The notes beneath the pieces are model-generated. The model was not told the origin of the DNA and did not search any database. It saw only the letters and a program-made list of their open reading frames with translations. From Apostichopus japonicus (Eukaryota > Echinodermata > Holothuroidea > Aspidochirotida > Stichopodidae): a stretch of DNA of 64,000 nucleotides. The translations under genes and the position numbers were made by a program. The stretch's first letter is position 1, and each line of letters starts with the position of its first letter. Of this stretch, positions 33,484 through 44,849 are shown piece after piece. The stretch is taken from assembly GCF_037975245.1 (NCBI RefSeq), contig NC_092577.1, positions 24,425,398 to 24,489,397 of the forward strand, given 5' to 3'.

Positions 33484-36400
33484 TCAAAATAACCCCCCTA
33501 TCATCCCAGGGAGGGATCGCACCCCAATTATTGTACCATTGTGGACAGCAGACACCCTAGTGGTGTTACCCTGTCAACATGGGCTCAAAAGGGCCTGGCT
33601 CCTGTGCGTGGTAAGGCCTGCAAGGTCCAAAAGCGGGTTTCCTCCACTCTAACGTTAAATTATTGACTTATTTCGGGGGTTTTCACAAAATAGCCCCCCT
33701 ATCACCCTTGGGAGGAATCGCACCCCCAATAATTGTACCATTTTGGACAGCAGACACCCTAGTGGGGGTACCCTGTCAAAATGGGCCCAAAAGGGCCTGG
33801 CTCCTGTGCGTGGTAAGGCCTGCAAGGTCCAAAAGCGGGTTTCCTCCACTCTAACGTTAAATTATTGACTTATTTCGGGGGTTTTCACAAAATAGCCCCC
33901 TATCACCCTTGGGAGGAATCGCACCCCCAATAATTGTACCATTTTGGACAGCAGACACCCTATTGGTGTTACCCTGTCAACATGGGCTCAAAAGGGCCTG
34001 GCTCCTGTGCGTGGTAAGGCCTGCAAGGTCCAAAAGCGGGTTTCCTCCACTCTAACGTTAAATTATTGACTTATTTCGGGGGTTTTCACAAAATAGCCCC
34101 CCTATCACCCTTGGGAGGAATCGCACCCCCAATAATTGTACCATTTTGGACAGCAGATACCCTATTGGTGTTACCCTGTCAACATGGGCTCAAAAGGGCC
34201 TGGCTCCTGTGCGTGGTAAGGCCTGCAAGGTCCAAAAGCGGGTTTCCTTCCTATATCTCTAATGTTAAATTTTGTATTTTTTCGGTTTTCTCGGAATAAC
34301 CCCCCCTATAACCCCAGGGGGGATCGCACTCCCAATTATGTTACCATTTTGGACAGCAGACACCCTAGTGGTGGTACCCTGTCAAAATGGGCCCAAAAGG
34401 GCCTGGCTCCTGTGCGTGGTAAGGCCTGCAAGGTCCAAAGCGGGTTCCCTCCGTATACTCTAACGTCAAATTATTGACTCATTTCGGGGGTTTTCACAAA
34501 ACAACCCCCCTATCACCATTGGGAGGAATCGCACCCCCAATTATGGTACCATTTTGAACAGCAGACACCCTAGTGGTGGTATCCTGTCAAAATGGGCCCA
34601 AAAAGACCAGGCCCCTGTGCGTGGTAAGGCCTGCAAGGTCCAAAGCGGGTTCCCTCCGTATACTCTAACGTCAAATTATTGACTTATTTCGGGGGTTTTC
34701 ACAAAACAACCCCCCTATCACCCTTGGGAGGAATCGCACCCCCAATTATTGTACCATTTTGAACAGCAGACACCCTAGTGGGGGTACCCTGTCAAAATGG
34801 GCCCAAAAGGGCCTGGCTCCTGTGCGTGGTAAGGCCTGCAAGGTCCAAAAGCGGGTTTCCTCCACTCTAACGTTAAATTATTGACTTATTTCGGGGGTTT
34901 TCACAAAATAGCCCCCCTATCACCCTTGGGAGGAATCGCACCCCCAATAATTGTACCATTTTGGACAGCAGACACCCTAGTGGGGGTACCCTGTCAAAAT
35001 GGGCCCAAAAGGGCCTGGCTCCTGTGCGTGGTAAGGCCTGCAAGGTCCAAAAGCGGGTTTCCTCCACTCTAACGTTAAATTATTGACTTATTTCGGGGGT
35101 TTTCACAAAATAGCCCCCCTATCACCCTTGGGAGGAATCGCACCCCCAATAATTGTACCATTTTGGACAGCAGACACCCTAGTGGTGGTACCCTGTCAAA
35201 ATGGGCCCAAAAAGACCAGGCCCCTGTGCGTGGTAAGGCCTACAAGGTCCAAAAGCGGCTTTCCTCCGTATACTCTAATGTTAAATTATTGACTAATTTC
35301 GGTGTTTTTTCACAAAATAGCCCCCCTATCACCCTAGGGGGGATCGCACTCCAAATTATGTTACCATTTTGGACAGCAGACACCCTAGTGGTGGTACCCT
35401 GTCAAAATGGGCCCAAAAAGACCAGGCCCCTGTGCGTGTAAGGCCTGCAAGGTCCAAAAGCGGGTTTCCACCGTATACTCTAATGTTAAATTATTGACTA
35501 ATTTCGGTGTTTTTCACAAAATAACCCCCCTATCACCCTAGGGGGGATCGCACTCCAAATTATGTTACCATTTTGGACAGCAGACACCCTAGTGGTGGTA
35601 TCCTGTCAAAATGGGCCCAAAAAGACCAGGCCCCTGTGCGTGGTAAGGCCTGCAAGGTCCAAAAGCGGGTTTCCTCCACTCTAACGTGAAATTATTGACT
35701 TATTTCGGGGGTTTTCACAAAACAACCCCCCTATCACCCTTGGGAGGAATCGCACCCCCAATTATTGTACCATTTTGGACAGCAGACACCCTAGTGGGGG
35801 TACCCTGTCAAAATGGGCCCAAAAGGGCCTGGCTCCTGTGCGTGGTAAGGCCTGCAAGGTCCAAAAGCGGGTTTCCTCCACTCTAACGTTAAATTATTGA
35901 CTTATTTCGGGGGTTTTCACAAAATAGCCCCCCTATCACCCTTGGGAGGAATCGCACCCCCAATAATTGTACCATTTTGGACAGCAGACACCCTAGTGGG
36001 GGTACCCTGTCAAAATGGGCCAAAAAGGGTCAAGACCCTGTGGGTGGTAAGGCCTGCAAGGTCCAAAAGCGGCTTTCCTCCGTATACTCTAACGTTAAAT
36101 TATTGACTAATTTCGGTGTTTTTCACAAAATAACCCCCCTATCACCCTAGGGGGATCGCACTCCAAATTATGTTACCATTTTGGACAGCAGACACCCTAG
36201 TGGTGGTACCCTGTCAAAATGGGCCCAAAAAGACCAGGCCCCTGTGCGTGTAAGGCCTGCAAGATCCAAAAGCGGCTTTCCACCGTATACTCTAATGTTA
36301 AATTATTGACTAATTTCGGTGTTTTTCACAAAATAACCCCCCTATCACCCTAGGGGGGATCGCACTCCAAATTATGTTACCACTTTGGACAGCAGACACC

Positions 36401-36606
36401 CTAGTGGTGGTATCCTGTAAATTGGGCCAAAAAGGGTCAGGCCCCTGTGCGTGGTAAGGCCTGTAAGGTCCATAAGTGGGTTTGCTCCCGATACTATAAT
36501 GTTAAATTTTGTATTTTTTCGTTTTTTTCTCAAAATAACCGCCCTATCACCCTTGGGAGGAATCGCACCCCCAATTATTGTACCATTTTGGACAGCAGAC
36601 ACCCTA
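33484..36606 (+). repeat. Satellite array, ~202-bp monomer, about 15 copies
   Basis: Head-to-tail monomers (landmark AACGTTAAATTATTGAC at about 33,651, 33,853 and 34,054). Each has a run of Cs before CTATCACCCT, then ATTGTACCATTTTGGACAGC, CACCCTAGTGG, GCGTGGTAAGGCCTGCAAG and TTTCGGGGGTTTTCACAAAA. At least two sub-variants alternate (CACCCTTGGGAGGAATCGC and CACCCTAGGGGGGATCGC), hinting at higher-order organisation. Reading frames spanning monomers are not genes. The array stops at the transposon junction at 36,606 and resumes at 50,505. Confidence 0.95.
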
Positions 36607-37010
36607 CACTGTTAAAAATTTCTGTAAATTTACAGTTAATTCCTGTCGATTTTTACAGAAAAAGCCGGTTTTCTATATTTACATGTAAACGTCTGTTATT
36701 TTAACAGACGTTTTCTGTACAGCAAGTGGTTTACACAAAATTGTAGTATTTTTCCCTCCAAAGAAAATTTACAGGAAAATCCTGTAAAATTTTCCAGAAT
36801 ATGTCAGTTTTTAATATTTACATGTAAAATCTGTGATTTTTACAGACGTTTTATGTTACAGCAAGTGGTTTACAAAAAATTGTAGTATTTTTTCCTGCAA
36901 TGAAAATTTACAGGATAATTCTGTAAAATTTTCCAGAATATGTCAGTTTTTTATATTTACATGTAAACTTATGTGATTTTTACAGACGTTATATGTGTCA
37001 TGTACTTTAC
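36607..37010 (+). repeat. Left terminal region with subterminal repeats
   Basis: Three ~125-bp repeats share TTTACATGTAAA, TTTTTACAGACGTT, GCAAGTGGTTTACA and AATTGTAGTATTTT. These are probably transposase binding sites, as in other CACTA elements (inference). A poly-T run follows at 37,018-37,034. Confidence 0.8.
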
Positions 37011-37840
37011 AGAATTATTTTTTTTTTTTTTTTTGCAATCTAATGCATGTAAATTGGAATTTGAAGAGTGTTATACGAAAATATACTTGAAGGTGGAACA
37101 CGTTACCAATATACAATGGTATAGGCTACAACAAAATCCATTGTGCAGTAACATTACCGTTTGGCAAAGAAAAGAATGAAATCCAACCATGAAGCTATTA
37201 CCGATAGCTCCATGATCCAACCCACAATTACCAGTTAACTTTGTCCCTACAGTCGTTTTCTGCCTTAGTGTTACATTTGAGCAACAACCCCCACCCCCGT
37301 GAGGCTCATCAATGACCCTTAATTGTCCAGCGAACGAAACCAATGTAAAAGGTAACTTTGAAGGGTCTGTAGGTCAAATATGTGAAATCTAACCATTTAG
37401 AGTTTTAGAAACGAATTATTTGTAAATGCCTAACGTGTTAACTAATGAAAACATAATTTTACAATAGATGGTACTGTTCCAATTGGTTTACCGTTTGTTT
37501 AAGGAGTATACAACTTCCGAAATCCTATCAAAACAATTACTGCTGTGAGCTGCCAAGAATACAATGCCCAGCCTTCAAGATGTGGTCTAATTTATTGTTG
37601 TTTTATGTTAACTTGTATTGTCAGTAAAACATGAACCGATGACAATTCCGTGTGCTCAATGTACGATCACTGGGTCACACACATGCAGCTATTTATAGCT
37701 AAATGGGTCACCGAACGTATCAAAATGTTGTTCAATATGTCTAGTACAGCAAATGTCATTTCATTCATCTGAACCGCCCCCCCCCTTCAACCCCTCCTCC
37801 CATTCGACCCAGCCGGTCTAGCTCGATTATTGGCGTCAAC

Positions 37841-39703
37841 GTGTCTGTAACAGCTATGACGTCTCGCGCACAGGCGGGAATTCTTTTGATACATTCTGGG
37901 CGGCTGCCGTTGGCTTTCCCGGAAAACTTGGCTACCCGTGGCTATACCCTATCAACTTTTGCTGCAATGAAGATTCATGTGACTAGGTATCACCGCCATC
38001 TTCAAAAGCAAACAGCAGTTGCAGCAAAACTTCAGTCAGTTAACCTGTCATTGATTTGTATGTATGAAATCTGTCAAAAAGAACTCACAGATCTGTCCTC
38101 ATATTTGGCACACTTAAAAGCACATATAAGAAAAGAACAAGTTGTATCTTGACCATATAAGAAGTGCAAAAGAGATTTTTCAAAAACCAGTTCATTTACA
38201 GCACATTTGTCACGTTGTCACAGAAACTGGGGAGCTGTAAACATTTTGGATAAATACAAACTTTCTACTCGTGATCATTGCTCTTTGGATCAAGATATAC
38301 CTCTAGACACTAACTGCTTTGATGTGTCTACAGAGACTGATAGATTTGTCATTGAAAATGACATAAGCTGTGATTTCGAAAACAGTAACAATTGCCAAGG
38401 TAGGGTGCAAGAAACAGGTCAGTCTAGGCTTCAATTCCAACAAAATTTTGCCTTGTTTCTTCTGAAACTTCAGGCAAAACAACTTGTTCCATCACAAACA
38501 ATTCAAATGATTGTTGAGGAGCTTCAAACTATTCACAGTTTATGTCAAAAATTGAGAGATGAGGGTTTAGCAGAAGAACGTATCAAATGTGTAGCCGATT
38601 ATATGAATGAGATAGATGCATGGATTGCTATTGATACAGTAGTTGTAAAGGAAAACTCAGAACGCAGCACTGTAGAAAAGAGTAATTTACTATAAATCAG
38701 CATTCAAGTTTGTTGCTCCAATTGCAATATCACTAGGGAGAGATTCAGCACAAAAAATGCATTACTATCATTACATTCCAATCAAGGAGAGCATTCAATT
38801 GCTCCTTTCGGATGATTTTGTCAAAGTAGGCATCACAGTGAAGACTCATCTGTTCTTACTGACATAGTGGATGGTACAGTTTTTAAAAAAAAATAGTTTG
38901 TTTCAAAGTTGTGAAAGATCCTTGTCCATCATTCTCTATGAAGACTCATTTGAAATTGTAAACCCACTTGGGTCGGCAAGAATAAAACACAAAATACTAG
39001 CAATGTACTTTACACTTGGAAACACCCAACCTGAGTACAGATCTGTTGTTGATGCAATGCAGCTTGTGTTTTTTGTAAAGAAGTTGATTTTAAGGTCTTT
39101 GGGCAGCAGAAGGTTTTTGAGAGAGTGATAAATGATTTGAAAACATTAGAGGAAGTTGGAATAGAAACAAGTGACGGGGTGGTCTGGAAAGGTGCGCTGT
39201 CTTGTATATTAGGGGATAATTTAGGTTCCCATTGTATTGGGGGTTTCATTGAGAGTTTTTCAGGAACTAACATGTGCCGCTACTGTTTAATAACTTCACA
39301 TGACTTCAAATGTAATGCACCATATGCTGTTGGGAAGCCTAGAACCAAGGAGGAGTATGATTCTTGCATTGCACACCTTGAAGATCATGAAGAAAATCAT
39401 CATCAAGGAATTAAATTTAATTCATGTTTTAATTCTTTGAGGTATTTTCATGTGTGTGCACCTGGTTTGCCATCATGCCTGGGACATGACTTGTTTGAAG
39501 GAGTTGTTGATTACGATGTAGCCATGTTTATTCAATACTGGATTAAACAAAAACATTGGTTCACATATGCAGATTTGAATATAATGTTGGTACAGTTTAA
39601 ATTTCAAGGATGCGATGCAAACAATAAACCTGCATTTGTAAATTTATCAGGTAACCGCTTAGGTGGTTTTTTTGAGGAATGGAGAGGTGAAAGGGGAGGT
39701 TAA
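37841..39703 (+). pseudogene. EnSpm-type transposase, degraded, C-terminus missing
   Basis: Two C2H2-like fingers are visible: CMYEICQKELTDLSSYLAHLKAH, and PYKKCKRDFSKTSSFTAHLSRCH, whose first Cys codon is now TGA at 38,150. An acidic linker and helical segment follow, then VAPIAISLGRD..MHYYHYIPI. The conserved core reads GALSCILGDNLGSHCIGGF, MCRYCLIT and FHVCAPGLPSCLGHDLFEGVVDYDV. The last is a hallmark of the animal EnSpm-type family and carries acidic residues likely to be catalytic. Frameshifts occur near 38,693, 38,828, in the A9 run near 38,888 and the T6 run near 39,069. Similarity ends at NLSGNRLGG (~39,665), so the last third is missing; a C-terminal piece from another copy is at 5398-5900. 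Confidence 0.75.
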
Positions 39704-40520
39704 GAAGTAAGTTACAAGAGGAGATGGAAAAATTTCTAAATAGTAAGTACATGTGATACACAGAAGTTTCTCTTATTGTCTAAGACAGTTGCTGGTACCA
39801 CAAATTGAATAAGGAAACTGGTCTCATAGTACATCATTAGCATTTTTGTAATTCTCTAAAGAAAATTTTCTGGGTTAATTATTAGTATTATACATTAGAT
39901 TTGAATTTTTTTTAAAGCAGTTTTCAAGTAGTGAGCAAATAGAAAACACTAGGTCAAACTAATGAAATGATACACCACATACCCAAACTAAAATATTTAT
40001 CAACAAGAAAAGAGGAAACCCTTCTTTTCAATTCAAATTAAACATAGAACGTACGTTCTATGTTGTTTGTAGAGTATGTTGAAGTTCATATGAGAGTATG
40101 ACAAGGCTAAAGGTCACCTTGAAAAACAACCACTATGGGTTAGTATGGGGTACAGTACCTCTACTCTGGGATCATACTTGGCCCCCACTTTGGGGTCCAA
40201 ATAAGCGGGCACTACGAAAATGTCTGCAGTGACCAAATAATGCCATTGACGCAACAATTTGATATGTATGAGTGTTACTTTGCCCCAAAAACACTTGTAT
40301 ACCAATAATCAACAAAAATTGCCCCAATAATTTCACACTTTGGCTATACTGATTGAAAGATGCAGAGAACTGTGGAAATGGCTTGCTTTCCATACTGTAT
40401 AAGAATACACCTCGACAACTTAACAAACTATGAAGCACGCCTTGTCCGATGCTTATGCACAAGGTCCATATGGCATACGGTACGGTGTGTACATGTGTAC
40501 AAAGCCATTGCCTACAGGTA
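39704..40520 (+). other. Spacer in the large transposon, no gene seen
   Basis: AT-rich. The minus frames at 40,114-40,462 have no motif. A short palindrome AACGTACGTT lies at 40,047-40,056. It ends at the TA target of the pogo-like insertion. Confidence 0.4.
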
Positions 40521-42116
40521 GGGGCCCCTCAGAATGCTGGTGCCCCTCAAAATGTAGGTGAACAAATATTATTGGCTAGAAAAAAAACTGAACCTGTCAT
40601 GAACTTTTTATTATACTTTTTAGATAGGATATATGTATGATGAATTTAAAATTGCCAACAACTCAAAAATTATTTTATAGTTTCCAAAAAAATATATGGG
40701 TACAATCATCTATTTGCTTACCGTGCATCTAAAATTTGCTATTAATTGAAGTGTAGCTTCTTGGCACTGCATCAAAAACGGAAAACTAGGGGGTAATTTA
40801 CATTGCAAAATTACCTGTTTGTAGAATGATGATCAGTGAAATATAGCACTTTGTACGTAACTTGATATTTTTGAAAACATCATTACTTGATCAGAATCAG
40901 CATTTTGAGGGGCATTAAACCAGCGTTTTGAGGGTCAATAAAAACAAATATGAAAAATTAATAAATCCATTACAGGGTAATATCAAAACTGTATTTTTAC
41001 ATGAAACATATAATTTTACACTAACAACACCAAAAATAAACACTTACCTCACATATTTTGTAATTTAACTACGTTAAATAAGTTGCTCTCATATTTTTTT
41101 TAAATGTTCTGAGAAATATTTACTATTGCCTTCTACAGTATTCCCTCAATTTTATGTCCATTACATTTACTAAGATATGTACAATTCACAACATACTGCC
41201 AAAATGACTACTATATAAATGAAGACCTCATTTGGATGTAAGTTTTGCTACCTTCAAGATTTTTAACATTGTGGGTCAGTTCAACTGGGTGGGTGCTTAT
41301 GGGTTGGCGCAAAATACAGTACCACACACATATAGTATAAACGAATATTAATTACACTTTAAAGAACCTACATTCACATGTAACAGTTTCATGTAGCTGA
41401 AGAAAGAACAATCTGTTTTTAACTGTAATGATTTATATTTAACAGGTAATAAACAACTTTATCATTTGAAACTTTAATTAAACAAATAAAGCATCATCAG
41501 AAAAGACAAACTTGTATACTGTAGGGTAATAACTAAACTATAAAACTAATCAACTTTTCATTTCACATACACATGTTTATTGATAAATGTATTTCTACAT
41601 TCTACCACATTTCACCATCCCTGGTTGCACTTCTGCTTCATACACTTCACCATAAAATATGGGAGCAGACTCTTTTTCCATTTCCTGTGTCATACCCTAA
41701 TCTACTCCAAATGGCTTCTCTAAACATCTCACACAGACTTCATCTCCCACCTTTTGTAGAACTTTACCAATCATACACTTCTTCTAAACCCACATCGACA
41801 CTTTCACATCCTTCATATCCAACCTTCTTAACCCCATCACATCTACACCTTCAACCTCGACAGCATCTACACCTTCAACCTCAACGTCATCTGCACCATC
41901 AACCTCAACCTCTTCTGCACCTTCAACCTCAATATCATCTACAGACATCTCTTCAACAGATGAGTCATCAACAAGAAGTCGCCGACGCACACGCTTCCCT
42001 TGTGTGCAAGCAGGCAAAATCATATCAGGCTTGACTCCATTTTCATCTTTACATGCAGCTTTACTGCATATAATTGGGAAGCCAGCACATTTAAGCATTT
42101 GGGACACAGTTTCAAC

Positions 42117-43041
42117 GGGTACACGTTGTCAGTCCGACACGTTTTCAGTCCGAAAATAAAATACACGTTTTTAGTCCGAATAAACGAGTTTTCAGTCCGA
42201 CACGTTTTCAGTCCGAAAATAAAATACACGTTCTCAGTCCGAAAAAACGAGTTTTCAGTCCGACACGTTTTCAGTCCGAAAATAAACTACACGTTTTCAG
42301 TCCGAAAATGAAATACACGTTTTCAGTCCGAAAATGAGAAAAACGTTTTCAGTTAGGGAATGAAAGCAGTTTTAATGCCATAATATCACCAATAAACGGT
42401 GACAGTCCGAACTGATAGTAAAAGAATCGATTGAATCTTTTGTATTAAGTCTCACATCACCGGCCTCAACAAAGACTTGGGACCCCTTAACAACTATCAG
42501 TTCTACAAACATATGTAATCCGTTCTTCGCTCCTTAATCAGCTTCCTGTATAGTCATGGTTTGTTTGGTTCTAATTCCATCAATGCAATTTACACTTTAA
42601 ACCTAGCGTCATACTTTCACTGTGTTACATTTTGTACTTTTCAGTCGACTGCCAATAATGCTGACGAAGGTCCCAGGGGACCGAAAATTCCAATATATTT
42701 TCTAAAACTTACCTCCTTATTTGTCAATTATGAGTAAATACGAAAGATTCAATCGATTTATTTACTATCAGTTCGGGCTGTCACAGTTTATTGGGGATAT
42801 TATGGCATTAAAACTGCTTTCATTCCCCAACTGAAAACATTTTCGGACTGAAAACGTGTATTTTATTTTCGGACTGAAAACGTGTATTCCATTTTCGGAC
42901 TGAAAACGTATATTTTATTTTCGGACTGAAAACGTGTATTTCATTTTCGGACTGAAAACGTGTATTTTATTTTCGGACTGAAAACTTGTCGGACTGCAAA
43001 CTTGTCGGACTGCAAACTTGTCGGACTGAGGGGTGTACCCC
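42117..43041. mobile_element. Foldback/hAT-like non-autonomous element, 925 bp
   Basis: Exact 8-bp duplications GTTTCAAC flank it (42,109-42,116 and 43,042-43,049), fitting the hAT preference nTnnnnAn. Ends are GGGTACAC and GTGTACCCC. Both arms carry many copies of an ~18-bp word CGTTTTCAGTCCGAAAAT in opposite orientation (about 42,125-42,350 and 42,830-43,030). Inside these, a GACAGTCCGAACTGATAGTA segment near 42,400 pairs with its inverse near 42,770. Nearly the whole element can fold into one hairpin. No coding; mobilisation in trans by a hAT transposase is inferred from the duplication length. Confidence 0.85.
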
Positions 43042-43556
43042 GTTTCAACTTCTCTGCCTCACACTTGCCATCTGGTTTCAAGCAAACACAATGTGACTTG
43101 CACTTCAAAAATGTCTCTAGATTACACTGTTTCTTCAGCTTATTGTCTTGTCTGGCTTTGTCCCTTGCTTCGTTCTCTTTATTCAATAACTCCACTGATT
43201 CTTATATTTGTTGTCCTTCCATGGATCCATGGACTTGAGTTACCCTTATGTTACTTGTCTACCTTTGGTTTTGGCTTCACTTTCTTAATTGTCAGTAGTC
43301 CATCAATCTCCTCCAATGGCGTACTCTTGAATGAATTTTCAAGCTTCTGGATGGTTTCTAATGAGTTCTCCAGTTTTTGTGTATAGTACTGCTTGGTGTA
43401 CTTCTTGATGCCAACTGGCGACTCAACCATTGATGTGTTGGAAGTTGATGATGAAGGTCCTGCCGTTTCATCAGTTTCATCTTGAATAACAGATGATGCT
43501 GGAACAAATTTGTCCTTTTGCATCCATTCAACACCCAGGCCATGGTTAGTTACACC

Positions 43557-43590
43557 ATGGAGCTATAAACCTGGGATATATAGCTCCATG
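43557..43590. mobile_element. 34-bp palindromic insertion with 8-bp target duplication
   Basis: The octamer GTTACACC is repeated exactly on both sides (43,549-43,556 and 43,591-43,598). The 34-bp insert begins ATGGAGCTATA and ends TATAGCTCCAT(G), so its arms pair around a ~10-nt loop. Insert plus duplication is 42 bp and keeps the frame length but adds a stop codon on the coding strand. It looks like a minimal MITE or a footprint of one. Confidence 0.7.
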
Positions 43591-44849
43591 GTTACACCAA
43601 CACGTTTTGCTGCATTTTTTATTATTTCAAGTTTGTTTTTATTTCAACATCTGCCAATTTCTTCATGAAACCATCCCTGTTGACTGTGCATTCCGCAGAA
43701 AAGAGTTCTCCCTTGCTGTTATGGTATTCACAGTGCAAATTTTGATTGATTTGGTCATGTAATTGTGTGACTCCAGTGGTATCAGGTGGAGTGATGAAAA
43801 GATGCATTTCTTTTGCTCTCAAGAACCTCAACACCTCAATATCAAATCTGGAACTGTGGCCATCAGAAACAATGACAACTGGTCTTGCTACCTTCTGTGC
43901 TGCTAAGTGTCGATCTAATAACTTGTACACTGACAACAGGGATTCATGTGCTTGAGAACCAGGTTCAGTTGTTGATATAAGAAGATTTGGAATGTTCTTG
44001 ACAGCAATGTCAGGAGCCATATGTACAAGTGTAGATAGTTGAGTTAGAAGAAATCCAAAGTATTGTTAATTGTCTTTAGGATGTTTGTTGGTTACTTTTG
44101 CTCTTTTATTACTTAAGTGGGGAATATTTTTCCATTTGTTGACTGTCAATATGCCAAGGAATGGGAAAACAAAAAAAAATTTTGGAAAGGAGGTGTCATG
44201 TTTTGTATTTTTCATTAGGGAAAATCAGCATTCTGAGGGGCAATACACCAGCATTTTGGGAACCTCAGTGGGAAAAAATACAAGAAACACAATCAATTTT
44301 TAAATAACTCTTAGAGAGTTTAAAATGAGTGAACCAGTCAAAATTTGTTTTTAATTCATGACGTTCCTGGAAAATTATAAGCAAAATTGTTGACCAGCGT
44401 TTTGAGGGGCAAGTGTTTTTTAGTGTGGTTTTTATCCATGCCAAAAAAAAATGATAAAAAAAATATTTTCATGTTTGGACCCAAATGCAATCTAAGTTAA
44501 TAGATAATCTTCATAATCTTCATCTGGTGAGCTGTAGGTGACTTACAAAAAACACCTACATTCTGAGGGGCCCCTACCTGTACATCAACAAACAAGCAGC
44601 GGCTTAACCGAAACAGACGTGTCAGAGAATGCCCCTGTTGCCAATTGAAGATATGCTTGATTCGATAGATTGAGAGCTTGAGTGCTGCCCCTGTTTATTG
44701 TGTAAATGCTGATGTTCTGTGAGTGTCCAAAAAACTAGTACCTTAATGCAATATATGTCTGTTGTCAGGAAATAATTTATCAAGGTTGTTTATTCATTTC
44801 ATATCATCTACTTTCATTGATGTGACATATTTTCATTCTTAAAGAAAAG

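Larger units (their letters stand above)
41784..44065 (-). pseudogene. pogo-type DDE transposase, interrupted and lacking N-terminus
   Basis: Reading from about 44,065 down: QYFGFLLTQLSTLVHMAPDIA, then VVIVSDGHSSRFDIEVL (second catalytic Asp) and LFITPPDTTGVTQLHDQIN (third Asp region), as in DDE_1/pogo transposases. One base is shifted in the A run near 43,620, followed by NAAKRVGVT / GVEWMQKDKF. Next come a coiled KLENSLETIQKLENSF segment and a Lys/Glu-rich helix ending in CKSHCVCLKPDGKC. The foldback insertion (42,117-43,041) splits the gene. The tail has CAGFPIICSKAACK and an acidic repeat (EVEVDGADDVEVEG). The N-terminal DNA-binding part and first Asp are absent, so the copy is dead. Confidence 0.65.
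40521..44574 (-). mobile_element. Nested pogo/Tc1-like DNA transposon (4.05 kb)
   Basis: Ends are inverted: GGGGCCCCTCAGAATG at the left, and the same 16 bp in reverse complement at the right. TA lies outside each (40,519-40,520 and 44,575-44,576), the target duplication of the Tc1/mariner/pogo superfamily. Subterminal copies of (A/T)TTTGAGGGGCA occur near 40,540, 40,903, 44,230 and 44,400. It encodes a minus-strand DDE transposase fragment and has itself been invaded by a foldback element and a 34-bp insertion. Confidence 0.8.

Noticed and set aside
33655-36106. Repeated ~63-codon frames beginning MTYFGGFHKIAPLSPLGG
   Set aside because: They are satellite monomers read in one frame, also open on the other strand; no gene is implied.
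33484-36606. CRISPR-like array
   Set aside because: Units are ~202 bp, contiguous and without unique spacers, in an animal genome: a satellite.
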